Shown: one piece after another, positions 36,474-44,299 of the stretch
How positions within the stretch are numbered: the stretch's first letter is position 1
Layout of the letters: each line of letters opens with the position of its first letter
Assembly: GCF_030345095.1 (NCBI RefSeq)
Contig: NZ_CP128360.1
Location: 558,001-622,000 of the forward strand
From: Solwaraspora sp. WMMA2056
GTDB lineage: Bacteria; Actinomycetota; Actinomycetes; Mycobacteriales; Micromonosporaceae
Direction of reading: 5' to 3'
Length of the DNA: 64,000 bases
Notes under the pieces: model-generated
The model's database searches: none
The model's input: only the letters and a program-made list of their open reading frames with translations
What the model was told of the DNA's origin: nothing
Made by a program: the position numbers and the translations under genes

Positions 36474-36503
36474 CCCGGTGGTCGTCGAGCGACGACCACC
36501 GGG
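36474..36503 (+). terminator. Hairpin terminator
   Basis: A perfect 14-bp inverted repeat (cccggtggtcgtcg / cgacgaccaccggg) with a 2-nt loop starts 9 nt after the stop of the small secreted protein gene. Confidence 0.75.
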
Positions 36504-36583
36504 AGTCGTTCAGCATCCACCGGGAGTCGTAGCGCGGCGACCCGTACTCTCATTCTGGTCAGTCCACGGCCGGAGAGGTCGAG

Positions 36584-37150
36584 ATGGGTCCACCCGACGT
36601 CGCGGGGCACGGTGTCGCCGGCCTGGTCCTGGCCGCCGGTGCGGGGCGCCGCTACGGCGGTCCCAAGGCACCGGTCTTTCTCGATCAGGCACTCAACGTG
36701 CTTCGAGACGGCGGCTGCGACCCCGTCGTCGCGGTTCTCGGTGCCGGTGCCCGACAGGTCCGGGCCACCATCGACCTGACCGGTGTCGATGTCGTCGAGA
36801 ATCAGGGCTGGGCCGAGGGGATGGGTTCCTCGCTGCGGCTCGGACTCACCGCCCTCACCCGTCTGCCGCAGGCGCCGGCCGCGTTGGTGCATCTGGTGGA
36901 CATGCCCGGAGTTTCCGCGGCGGCGATCGCCCGACTTCAAGCGCAGGCCCATCCGGGTTGCCTGATCCGCGCCTGCTACGCCGGCGAGCCGGGCCATCCG
37001 GTGGTGCTGGGTCGCGACCATTGGGCCGAGATCGTCGCCACTGTCCGGGGCGATCAGGGTGCCCGGACCTACCTGCGCCGGCACGCCGACCGGGTCACCG
37101 CAATCGAATGCGGCGACGTCGCGAATGGATACGACATCGACGTACGGTGA
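36584..37150 (+). CDS. MocA/MobA-like nucleotidyltransferase
   Basis: This 188-residue protein has the N-terminal signature LVLAAGAGRRYGGPKA of NTP transferases that act on molybdenum cofactor or similar acceptors. ENQGWAEGMGSSLRLGL, HLVDMPGVS (the metal-binding DMP/DQP-like motif) and PGHPVVLGRDHW follow. This arrangement matches the MocA (molybdopterin cytidylyltransferase) and CoxC-type family. No xanthine or CO dehydrogenase gene is nearby, so the physiological acceptor is uncertain. Confidence 0.85.
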   Translation: MGPPDVAGHGVAGLVLAAGAGRRYGGPKAPVFLDQALNVLRDGGCDPVVAVLGAGARQVRATIDLTGVDVVENQGWAEGMGSSLRLGLTALTRLPQAPAALVHLVDMPGVSAAAIARLQAQAHPGCLIRACYAGEPGHPVVLGRDHWAEIVATVRGDQGARTYLRRHADRVTAIECGDVANGYDIDVR

Positions 37151-37403
37151 CCAACACCGGCCGCCCTGACCCGCACGCCAAAAGGGTCGGCGTGGACGGA
37201 CCGCACTCCGGGTCCACTTACCTGACTATTCCCCCTTTTGGGCATGCACTGGTAGGTGTATGGTCATGTTGATCTTTCCCCGGGGTCTGGTGCGGCGGGC
37301 GTCGCACACCCGGCTGCGACTCGTCCCCGCGCGCAGATCGATGCATGCCTGACCGCACCCATCAGGAGGCACCCTTGACGCAACCGTCGACCATGACCGA
37401 GCG

Positions 37404-38114
37404 GTGCCGCATTTGTTGAGCGGCGAGCTCGTCACGTTCATCGGCGTGGCAGCCGCGATGGTCGTCCTGCCCGGAGCGGACTTCACGATGGTGGTCCGCA
37501 ACGCACTCGCTGGCCGCAGGCTCGGGCTGGCCACCGCCGGTGGCGTCGTCAGTGGACTGTTGCTGCACTCGTCGCTGGCCGCTCTTGGAATCGCGGCGCT
37601 GATGATCGCGTCGGGGACCGCCTACCGGGTGATCCAGTTCGTCGGCATGGGCTATCTCTGCTATCTGGGCATCCGGCTGCTGTGCAGTCGGCCAGTGACC
37701 GAACCGTCGTCGGACCAATCTGTCCACAGTCGAAATGACGTGCGAAGTCATCGACGGCTCAAAGGCAACGGCGTCTGGCGGGCATACCGACAGGGCCTGG
37801 TGACCGACGTGACGAATCCCAAGGTGTTCGTGTTCTTTGCCAGCCTGATTCCACAATTCGTTCCTACCGGAGTGCCGGTCGGGCCGCCTACCGCCATGCT
37901 GGCCCTGTTGATCGTGCTCCTGGCGGTGATCTGGTATCCGACGCTGGCGGTGACGGTCGACCGGGCTGGCGGCCTACTCCGGCAGCCGGTGGCCGCCCGT
38001 ACGCTCAACGTACTCACCGGTCTCACCCTGCTCGGGCTGAGCCTGCACCTCGCCACCGACCTGACGGTGCTGATCGAGGGCCCGGAGCTTCCGGAGCGCC
38101 TGGGTTCGAGGTAG
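37404..38114 (+). CDS. LysE/RhtB-family amino-acid exporter (start possibly damaged)
   Basis: This 236-residue membrane protein has LysE family features: MVVLPGADFTMVVRNALAGRRLGL in the first re-entrant region, about six hydrophobic helices and DVTNPKVFVFFASLIPQF. It should export amino acids or small metabolites. GTG 37404 has no ribosome site. A much better site, AGGAGG at 37,364-37,369, precedes TTG 37375, whose frame (MTQPSTMTERC) stops after 14 codons but would join this gene if one base were restored near 37,403. Downstream is a hexanucleotide repeat. Confidence 0.8.
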   Translation: MPHLLSGELVTFIGVAAAMVVLPGADFTMVVRNALAGRRLGLATAGGVVSGLLLHSSLAALGIAALMIASGTAYRVIQFVGMGYLCYLGIRLLCSRPVTEPSSDQSVHSRNDVRSHRRLKGNGVWRAYRQGLVTDVTNPKVFVFFASLIPQFVPTGVPVGPPTAMLALLIVLLAVIWYPTLAVTVDRAGGLLRQPVAARTLNVLTGLTLLGLSLHLATDLTVLIEGPELPERLGSR

Positions 38115-38130
38115 CCGGGGCACGGTCGTC

Positions 38131-38166
38131 GGTCGCGGTCGCGGTCGCGGTCGCGGTCGCGGTCGC
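38131..38166. repeat. Hexanucleotide repeat (ggtcgc) x6
   Basis: Six perfect tandem copies of ggtcgc lie 17 nt after the LysE stop and next to the debranching-enzyme remnant. The tract is prone to slippage. Confidence 0.9.
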
Positions 38167-38234
38167 CGGAATTATCGACGTTCATCTATAGCGGCTGGCC
38201 CCCGCCGCCGTCTCCGGCAGCACGCTCACCCTGA

Positions 38235-38320
38235 CCCAGGTCGGCGGGCGCGGTGCTGATGCTGCTGCGTACCCTGCTCGGACTGCAACCGAAGGGCGAC
38301 CGGCTGACGCCTGCAGGCAG
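38235..38320 (+). pseudogene. Inverted fragment of a glycogen-debranching-enzyme C-terminus
   Basis: On the plus strand, AGAVLMLLRTLLGLQPKGDR matches the tail typical of amylo-alpha-1,6-glucosidases (WAAGA..LLRTLLGL). It abuts, in opposite orientation, the minus-strand N-terminal part of what looks like the same gene family, at a cctgcagg palindrome (38,310-38,317). This suggests an inversion or inverted join within one ancestral gene. The fragment is only about 28 codons, so the call is tentative. Confidence 0.5.
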
Positions 38321-39111
38321 GTGACGATGCTGTCCCGACCGAACAGGTTCATCAGCCAGGGCAGTCCGGCTGCCGGGACCAGCTCACCACGGGGGTTGCC
38401 CACGAACCGCAGCGCCTCCAGGTCGATCAGACTGCGCCGGTACGCCTGCGCCAGCGCCGCCGAGTCGCAGCTGAGGATGGGTGCCGACGTAAGCCATTCG
38501 TCGAGCACCCTGACCCAGTTCCACCACGCCAGGGGCGTCGAAGACCGAGGCTGCCTCCCGGATGTCGCGGCCCTCGGTGTTTCTCGTCCAGAACACCGCC
38601 TTGACAGTGGTCTCCCAGGCCTCGTGCGCGGCGATCCGTACGGTGAAGGTCATTCCGCGCTCGTCCACGATCCCGGCCGTGCTGCTGGAGACGACCGCTT
38701 CCCGGTGCATGTGTTCCCGGGTGTAGATCAGCCGGAGGGTACCGTCGGCGACCTCGGTGCGGATCCTGCCTTTCTTGCGGATGTCGCCAAGTTCGGTGAT
38801 GTCGCGAAGTCCGCGCCGATGTCGAGTCGGATCACGATCTCCACCGGTACGTTCTGGTGGTTCAGCACCGTCAGGTGCTCCAGGAAGACCCCTCCGCTGA
38901 CCGACCGGCGGCGGATGATGGTCAGGTTCGCGTCGACGTAGTGCGTGGGCTCTCCCGGGACGAGGAAGAACCGGGACTCGAAGTACTGCAGATCGTCGAC
39001 GGAGAGCGCGTGCAGCTGCTGACCATCGACGGTGAGGTTCCACCGCGACAGGTACCGCATGTCGTCGTTGAACAGCCCGGTGGGTAGCTCGGCCGAGGGC
39101 CGGATGTCGTT
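38321..39111 (-). pseudogene. Glycogen debranching enzyme N-terminal domain, degraded
   Basis: Pieces in three frames read in order as a bacterial GDE N-terminal domain: IRPSAELPTGLFNDDM and DMRYLSRWNLTVDGQQLHAL, then after a -1 shift near 38,817 DITELGDIRKKGRIRTEV to EAASVFDAPGV, then after another shift near 38,525 VLDEWLTSAPILS and NLFGRDSIVTCLQA, the start of the catalytic (alpha/alpha)6 domain. There the homology ends, at the inverted C-terminal fragment. The catalytic domain is essentially missing, so no functional enzyme is encoded. Confidence 0.75.
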
Positions 39112-39489
39112 TCATCGGGCTCTGGACCAGCCCGACACCAGGTCCCGGGGCCGTCGCGCGCCGACCGCGTCGGGCAGCAGCCACCGGAACGACAGCAGCA
39201 GCGGGAGCAGCCCTTCGACGGTGAAGGCCTGCCGGACGAAGGCCGGCTCGATGCTCTCCACCCCCTGCAGGATCCGGTCGAACAGCTGGCGGTCGACGAC
39301 CACCACGCAGTCCGCCGGTTCCGCAGACGGCGCGGCGGTCACCCGACCGTCCTGGAATCGCAGCCGCCACTGCTCGGTGTCGGCACCGTCGCGAACGTCG
39401 AAGCGCAGCGTGCCGTTGAGGCCCGGCGGTACCCGGGGCCTGGGGTCTGCGTCGACCGCGGCGAAGAAGTCCTGCGCAGCCACCGGCAT
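39112..39489 (-). CDS. SCP2-like sterol-carrier-type domain protein
   Basis: This 125-residue protein has one SCP2-like domain: LNGTLRFDVRDGADTEQWRLRF, then DCVVVVDRQLFDRILQGVES and AFTVEGLLPLLLSF. Such domains bind lipids or act as small adaptor domains; in some actinomycetes one precedes a debranching-enzyme gene. It ends in TGA directly before, and in the same frame as, the degraded debranching enzyme, so the two were probably cotranscribed or fused. Its own frame is intact. Confidence 0.65.
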   Translation of the reverse strand: MPVAAQDFFAAVDADPRPRVPPGLNGTLRFDVRDGADTEQWRLRFQDGRVTAAPSAEPADCVVVVDRQLFDRILQGVESIEPAFVRQAFTVEGLLPLLLSFRWLLPDAVGARRPRDLVSGWSRAR

Positions 39490-39640
39490 CTGGTCACCCC
39501 CGGGTCGTCGCCAGCACCAGGCAGTATGTGCGGCCGCCGGCGCGGCCGCCCGGCCAGTCAGCCGACGTCACCCGGTCGGGTGCCGGCTCCGCCCGGGACC
39601 ACAGCTCCTATCGACGTACGCCGATTGCATCTTGAGCCGC

Positions 39641-39685
39641 TGGGAGCGCTCTCGTAATATATCTGATACCAATGTTAACGCTCAC
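39641..39685 (+). promoter_or_regulatory. Putative LacI-type sugar operators upstream of the arabinofuranosidase gene
   Basis: tgggagcgctctcg (39,641-39,654) matches 12 of 14 bases of the CebR-type palindrome TGGGAGCGCTCCCA known from Streptomyces cellulase promoters. gttaacgctcac (39,674-39,685) resembles the GTTA.CGCT.AC half-sites of other LacI-family repressors. The surrounding sequence is AT-rich (taatatatctgat) and lies 55-100 nt before the start, as a promoter should. Induction by plant-cell-wall oligosaccharides is likely. Confidence 0.65.
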
Positions 39686-39739
39686 TTTACAGCAACCAGC
39701 GCCTATGCAACGGTCGCCACCGCATCCGGAGGGTGATTG

Positions 39740-41107
39740 ATGATCAGATCCAGAGCAACCAATGTCGGCCTTGCGTCGGCCGGTGCCGCACTGCTGGTGT
39801 CGGCGGCCATCGTCGTGGCCGCGCCCGCCGGCGCCGCAGCGGCCGGCTGCTCGGTGAACTACGCCATTTCGTCGCAGTGGCCGGGCGGCTTCGCCGCCAA
39901 CGTGACGATCACGAACCTGGGCGATCCGCTGACCAGCTGGACGTTGACGTGGTCGTTCGGTGCCGGCCAGACGGTGACGCAGGCGTGGAACACGACCCTG
40001 ACCCAGAGCGGGTCCGCAGTCACCGCACGCAATGTCAGCTACAACGGTTCGATCGCGACCAACGGTACGGCCGCCTTCGGCTTCAACGGATCCTGGAACG
40101 GCAGCAACCCGGTGCCGACCAGTTTCGCCCTCAACGGCGTCACGTGCACCGGCAGCACCGCCCCGACCACGGCACCGCCCACCACCGCGCCACCGACGAA
40201 CTGCAACCTGCCGTCGACGTACCGCTGGTCGTCCACCGGCGCGCTGGCCCAGCCCCGCTCCGGCTGGGTGTCGTTGAAGGACTTCACCCACGCCCCGTAC
40301 AACGGCCAGCACCTCGTCTACGGCACCACCCACGACTACGGCACCAGCTGGGGCTCGATGAACTTCGGCCTGTTCTCCAACTGGAACCAGATGGGCTCCG
40401 CCAGCCAGAACGCCATGCCCTTCTCCGCTGTCGCACCGTCGCTGTTCTACTTCGCACCCCGTAACGTCTGGGTGCTCGCCTACCAGTGGGGCGGCCCGGC
40501 GTTCTCCTACCGCACCTCCACCAACCCCACCAACGTCAACAGCTGGTCGGCGCACCAGACCCTGTTCACCGGCAGCATCTCCAACTCCGGCACCGGACCC
40601 ATCGACCAGGCACTCATCGGCGACGACCAGAACATGTACCTCTTCTTCGCCGGCGACAACGGCCGCATCTACCGCGCCAGCATGCCCATCGGCAACTTCC
40701 CCGGCAGCTTCGGCTCCAACTACACCACCATCATGACCGACACCACCAACAACCTCTTCGAAGGCGTCCAGGTCTACAAACTCCAGGGCCAACAGCGCTA
40801 CCTCATGATCGTCGAGGCCATCGGCTCCCAGGGCCGCTACTTCCGCTCCTTCACCGCCACCAACCTCGGCGGCACCTGGACCCCGAACGCCACCAGCGAA
40901 TCCAACCCCTTCGCCGGAAAGGCCAACAGCGGCGCCACCTGGACCAACGACATCAGCCACGGCGAACTCATCCGCACCAACGCCGACCAGACCATGACCA
41001 TCGACCCCTGCAACCTCCAGTTCCTCTACCAGGGCCGGGACCCGAACTCCGGCGGCGACTACGGACTCCTGCCGTACCGGCCGGGTGTGCTGACCCTGCA
41101 ACGCTGA
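39740..41107 (+). CDS. Secreted GH62 alpha-L-arabinofuranosidase with N-terminal CBM2
   Basis: ATG 39740 follows GGAGG by 8 nt and gives about 455 residues. A signal peptide is followed by a CBM2 carbohydrate-binding domain ([19 protein letters not shown] to VTC), a Thr/Pro linker, and a GH62 five-bladed propeller. Expected catalytic residues are visible: Asp in [19 protein letters not shown] (base), Asp in [16 protein letters not shown] and Glu in [12 protein letters not shown] (acid). It would remove arabinose side chains from arabinoxylan while bound to cellulose or xylan outside the cell. Sugar-type operators lie upstream and a hairpin terminator downstream. Confidence 0.95.
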   Translation: MIRSRATNVGLASAGAALLVSAAIVVAAPAGAAAAGCSVNYAISSQWPGGFAANVTITNLGDPLTSWTLTWSFGAGQTVTQAWNTTLTQSGSAVTARNVSYNGSIATNGTAAFGFNGSWNGSNPVPTSFALNGVTCTGSTAPTTAPPTTAPPTNCNLPSTYRWSSTGALAQPRSGWVSLKDFTHAPYNGQHLVYGTTHDYGTSWGSMNFGLFSNWNQMGSASQNAMPFSAVAPSLFYFAPRNVWVLAYQWGGPAFSYRTSTNPTNVNSWSAHQTLFTGSISNSGTGPIDQALIGDDQNMYLFFAGDNGRIYRASMPIGNFPGSFGSNYTTIMTDTTNNLFEGVQVYKLQGQQRYLMIVEAIGSQGRYFRSFTATNLGGTWTPNATSESNPFAGKANSGATWTNDISHGELIRTNADQTMTIDPCNLQFLYQGRDPNSGGDYGLLPYRPGVLTLQR

Positions 41108-41210
41108 CGACACCACCGATTCTCCGGATGCCCTGACGTTTCCGGCGCTGCTGCACCGAGATCCGTGTTCGCACTGTCACCGTGGGCGTACGGAGGCGAT
41201 CAACCGACGC

Positions 41211-41239
41211 GGCGGGCCCGACGACAAGTCGGGTCCGCC
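41211..41239. terminator. Bidirectional hairpin between the GH62 and kinase genes
   Basis: ggcgggcccgac (41,211-41,222) pairs with gtcgggtccgcc (41,228-41,239) across a 5-nt loop, 11 of 12 Watson-Crick pairs plus one G-T. It sits between two convergent genes. Confidence 0.7.
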
Positions 41240-41252
41240 GCCTGCGCGCGCG

Positions 41253-42209
41253 TCACACCGCCCGCGCGTCGCCGTCGGCGAGGTCGGTCGGTGCCTGCGC
41301 GGCCCGCTCGTCCCAGCGCGGCACCGCCGGCCACGCACCGCGCTGCCGGGCCGGTACCGATCGAGGGCGGGGCACCGCCAGGTCGGCGATCGGCACGTAG
41401 ACCTGAGCGTCCACGGATTCGGCCAGCAGCAGGGCGGCGGCCACACTGCTCGGCCGGGCCGCCGGATCCCGGGACAACGACAGCCGGCACACCTGCGTGA
41501 CCTCGACCGGCAGCCCGTCGATCGACGGCAACGGCTCGGGCGCGACGTGCCGCGGCGGTCGCCGCCGACCGGGCTCCATCGACCAGGGCAACCGACCGGC
41601 CAGGCAGAGGTACAGAAGCACCCCGGTGGCGTAGCTGTCGCTCGCCGCAGTGGCCACCCCACCGTCCCAACGCTCCGGCGCGACGAAGGCCGGCGTTCCC
41701 GGCAGGCTGCCGTCCGGGTCGACGTCGGCGCCACCGACCGCCGCAGCGATCCCGAAGTCGAGCACCTTCGCCCCGGCTGCGGTGAGCACCACGTTTGCCG
41801 GTTTGATGTCGCGGTGCACGATGTCGTGCGCGTGGGCGGCGGCCAACGCGGCGCTGACCTCGGCACAGATCCGGACCGCGATCCGCCAGTCCAACGGCCC
41901 GGCGGCGAGATGCTCCGCCAGGGTGCGACCCTGCACCAGCTCCATCACGATGTACGGCTCCGGCCGGCCGTCGGCGGTGACCGTGACCCCGAAATCGTGC
42001 ACGCTGGCGACGTTGGGGTGGGCCAGCCGGGCGGCGGCCCGCGCCTCCCAACGCACCCGTTCCAGCCGTACGTGGTCGACCAGGTGTGGGGCGATCAGTT
42101 TCACCGCCACCGGTCGGTCGAGCACCTCGTCGTGGGCACGCCACACCTCGGACATCCCGCCCACACCGATCCGGATGTCGAGCCGGTACCGGCCGCCCAG
42201 CGTACGCAT
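41253..42209 (-). CDS. Soluble PknB-like Ser/Thr protein kinase
   Basis: This 318-residue Hanks-type kinase is complete: Gly loop RIGVGGMSEVW, VAVKLI lysine, HRDIKPANVVLT catalytic loop, DFGIAA, activation segment GSLPGTPAFVAPERW and late helices. After the kinase domain there are only about 50 residues and no membrane helix or sensor domain, unlike PknB, so it is cytosolic. Start ATG 42209. It is divergent from the amphi-Trp gene; substrates are unknown. Confidence 0.93.
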   Translation of the reverse strand: MRTLGGRYRLDIRIGVGGMSEVWRAHDEVLDRPVAVKLIAPHLVDHVRLERVRWEARAAARLAHPNVASVHDFGVTVTADGRPEPYIVMELVQGRTLAEHLAAGPLDWRIAVRICAEVSAALAAAHAHDIVHRDIKPANVVLTAAGAKVLDFGIAAAVGGADVDPDGSLPGTPAFVAPERWDGGVATAASDSYATGVLLYLCLAGRLPWSMEPGRRRPPRHVAPEPLPSIDGLPVEVTQVCRLSLSRDPAARPSSVAAALLLAESVDAQVYVPIADLAVPRPRSVPARQRGAWPAVPRWDERAAQAPTDLADGDARAV

Positions 42210-42411
42210 GACCGCTTCCCACCACTGCCGTCTCCCGAACCGACGACGTCTGCCGCCGATCTCCCCGTCCGTCGCTGCCTACCCGGACGCCCAGCAGCGG
42301 AAACGTGAGCCGGAGCGGGGCCAGCCGGCCAGCCGCGCCGGACGGCCGGGGGTGCCGGCCACGGCACAGGTCGGCATCGGACAGTCCGGGGTGGAATGGC
42401 AGGATGGCCGG

Positions 42412-42720
42412 ATGGACATCTACGAGGACGCCCGGACCGTGTCCCGGGCCGACCTGGCCGCCTGGTTGCGGCAGCTGGCGAGCCAGCTCGACGCCAGCGG
42501 TCAGGTCTTCTACGGCGCTGGCGGCACCATCAGCGTCGCGGACCAGGTCCGCTGCGAGCTGGAGATCGAGCAGGAAGGCCCGGACGAGTTCGCCATCGAG
42601 ATCGAGTTCTCCTGGGTGAACCCGAAGCCGGCCGAGTCGCCGAAGCCGGCCGAGGCTGCGGCCGCTGACGAGGCACCGGCCCCGGCCGAGCTTTCGACCG
42701 AGGCGGCGGACGGGGACTGA
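42412..42720 (+). CDS. Amphi-Trp domain-containing protein
   Basis: This protein has about 102 residues, starting at ATG 42412 (GTG 42391 is possible). MDIYEDARTVSRADLAAWLRQLASQL, the beta strands QVFYGAGG and VRCELEIEQE, and a final FAIEIEFSW give the amphi-Trp pattern. A disordered Pro/Ala/Glu tail with a duplicated KPAE segment follows. The domain is widespread in actinobacteria and archaea but has no established function. Confidence 0.8.
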   Translation: MDIYEDARTVSRADLAAWLRQLASQLDASGQVFYGAGGTISVADQVRCELEIEQEGPDEFAIEIEFSWVNPKPAESPKPAEAAAADEAPAPAELSTEAADGD

Positions 42721-42799
42721 CGCGGCGTACCGGCGGGCGAGCCGGCCGGTGCGGTCGGGTCGGCCGGTGCGGTCGGGTCGGCCGTACCGGCCGGCAGCC

Positions 42800-44122
42800 T
42801 CAGTCCGGGTCGACCTGGCCGGGACGGGCGGCGCCCAGCCAGTCGCGGACCTGACCACTCTCCTCCTCGTCGAAGGCGATCCCGGCGGCGTCCGCCCGGT
42901 TCAGTACGTTGGCCACGAAGGCCGTGCCGATCTGGTCGGCCGACGGCGGCGGTTGCCCGTGCAGCGGGCGGCCGCCGTACGAGGTGCCCCGCACGACGAA
43001 CGCGACGGCCCCCCGGCTGACCGGGACACCCTGGTCGTGCAGCTGGTCCCGCGACCAGCTGGTGCACTGGGTCAGGTTGAACTGGTGCGAGGCGGCGTAG
43101 TCGGCCAGCGTCTGGTAGATCGGCGGCCACCAGTCCTGCGGGATCCGGGGCAGGTTGAGCAGCTCGGCCAGGCGCTCGACCGGTTCGGGCAGGACGCCGC
43201 CGTGGCCGGTGACCGTCCCCTGCTCCGGCGCCTGGTGCCGGTCGTCGTCCCAGATCAGGTGCTGCGACATGCGCAGGTTCGGCAACCGCAGGCTCTCCAC
43301 GGCCCGGGCGAAGCTACCGAACCCGAACCAGTTGCTCTCGGTGATCACCTGTCCCAGTTCGCCGCGCAGCCGCTGGGCGAGCGAGGCCATGTTGATCGGG
43401 GTCGCGGTGGCGTCGTACTCGGTGGTGACGATCGTCCGCAGCGTGGCGTACGCCGCCGCCCGGACGTCGTCGCCCGCGCCCGGGCCGGCGTCCCGGCCGG
43501 GACCGGCGCCGGGGTCGTCCGCGTCCCGGTCGTCGCTGTCCGGTTCGCGGCTGTCGCCGTCGAGGGTGACCGGCTCACCCTGGACCAGGGCGAGCAGTTG
43601 CTCGCTGTCGAGCACCCGGTCGGCGATCGAGACGAAGGCGTCGGCCGCGTCGGCCGGGGACACGATCATGGTCCGCCGGTCGGAGCGGCGCAGCCGCTGC
43701 AGCAGCGGCGTCATGTCCGAGTCGCCCGAGGCGATGACGAACTCCTCGTACGGGGTGTCTGCGGTCAGGGCGTCGATGGCGTCGATGACGATCCGGATGT
43801 CCGCGCCGTTCTTCGTCGCGTTGTACCGGGGGCAGTCGATCACGTCGAAGCCGGCCCGGACGAACGACGGCCGGAACCGGGAGAAGTACACCCGTTCCTG
43901 CTCGCCTGTCGCGTTACGGTGCGCCACCCAGCCGGCCGGGTTGAGGTAGCAGCGCAGGATCAGCCACCGTCGGGAGCCGCCCGGTGCGGGCAGCGACAGC
44001 AGCCGGGCCAACCAGTCGCCGGGGTTGCTGGCGAACTGGATCGCCACCGCCGGGTCCAGTTTGAACAGACCGATGAACACGTTGTCGAAATCAAGGTAGA
44101 GCGCGACCCGCACATGATCCAC
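42800..44122 (-). CDS. NYN (PIN-like) domain putative ribonuclease
   Basis: This is a 440-residue protein. The N-terminal NYN domain (1-175) shows the acidic cluster LYLDFDNVF, KNGADIRIVIDAIDAL and FVIASGDSDMTPLL, which bind metal in PIN-like nucleases. A 40-residue acidic linker (DSDDRDADD) leads to a middle domain with helical, OST-HTH/LOTUS-like text (YATLRTIVTTEYDATATPINMASLAQRLRGEL), also seen in LabA-type proteins, and a second similar helical region near 330-430. It probably cleaves or binds RNA in the cytosol; targets are unknown. Divergent from mltG. Confidence 0.85.
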   Translation of the reverse strand: MDHVRVALYLDFDNVFIGLFKLDPAVAIQFASNPGDWLARLLSLPAPGGSRRWLILRCYLNPAGWVAHRNATGEQERVYFSRFRPSFVRAGFDVIDCPRYNATKNGADIRIVIDAIDALTADTPYEEFVIASGDSDMTPLLQRLRRSDRRTMIVSPADAADAFVSIADRVLDSEQLLALVQGEPVTLDGDSREPDSDDRDADDPGAGPGRDAGPGAGDDVRAAAYATLRTIVTTEYDATATPINMASLAQRLRGELGQVITESNWFGFGSFARAVESLRLPNLRMSQHLIWDDDRHQAPEQGTVTGHGGVLPEPVERLAELLNLPRIPQDWWPPIYQTLADYAASHQFNLTQCTSWSRDQLHDQGVPVSRGAVAFVVRGTSYGGRPLHGQPPPSADQIGTAFVANVLNRADAAGIAFDEEESGQVRDWLGAARPGQVDPD

Positions 44123-44299
44123 AGGTAGAACCTACCAAGCCGGCGACAACCCATCGACGAACAGCGATGTTCGACGGGCTGGGGGTGGGCCGACGTACCG
44201 GCCGGCTGACACCGACCCACCACACCGTACGGCGCGGCCGGCACTGCAATAGGCTGACGCCACATCGGCAGGGTGGCCGTACCTCGGAGGCAGACGACG

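Noticed and set aside
37260-37354. Regulatory leader peptide upstream of the LysE gene (MVMLIFPRGLVRRASHTRLR and onward)
   Set aside because: It is a short frame with a modest GGTAGG site but no run of one amino acid and no attenuator hairpin that I can see; it may be chance.
38131-38166. CRISPR or origin-type iteron array
   Set aside because: It is a simple six-base tandem repeat with no spacers, and no Cas or replication genes are present.
42209-42411. Gene between the kinase and amphi-Trp genes on the plus strand (long in-frame extension upstream of 42,412)
   Set aside because: The extension is a shadow of the kinase gene and lacks a ribosome site; the amphi-Trp domain starts at 42,412 or 42,391.
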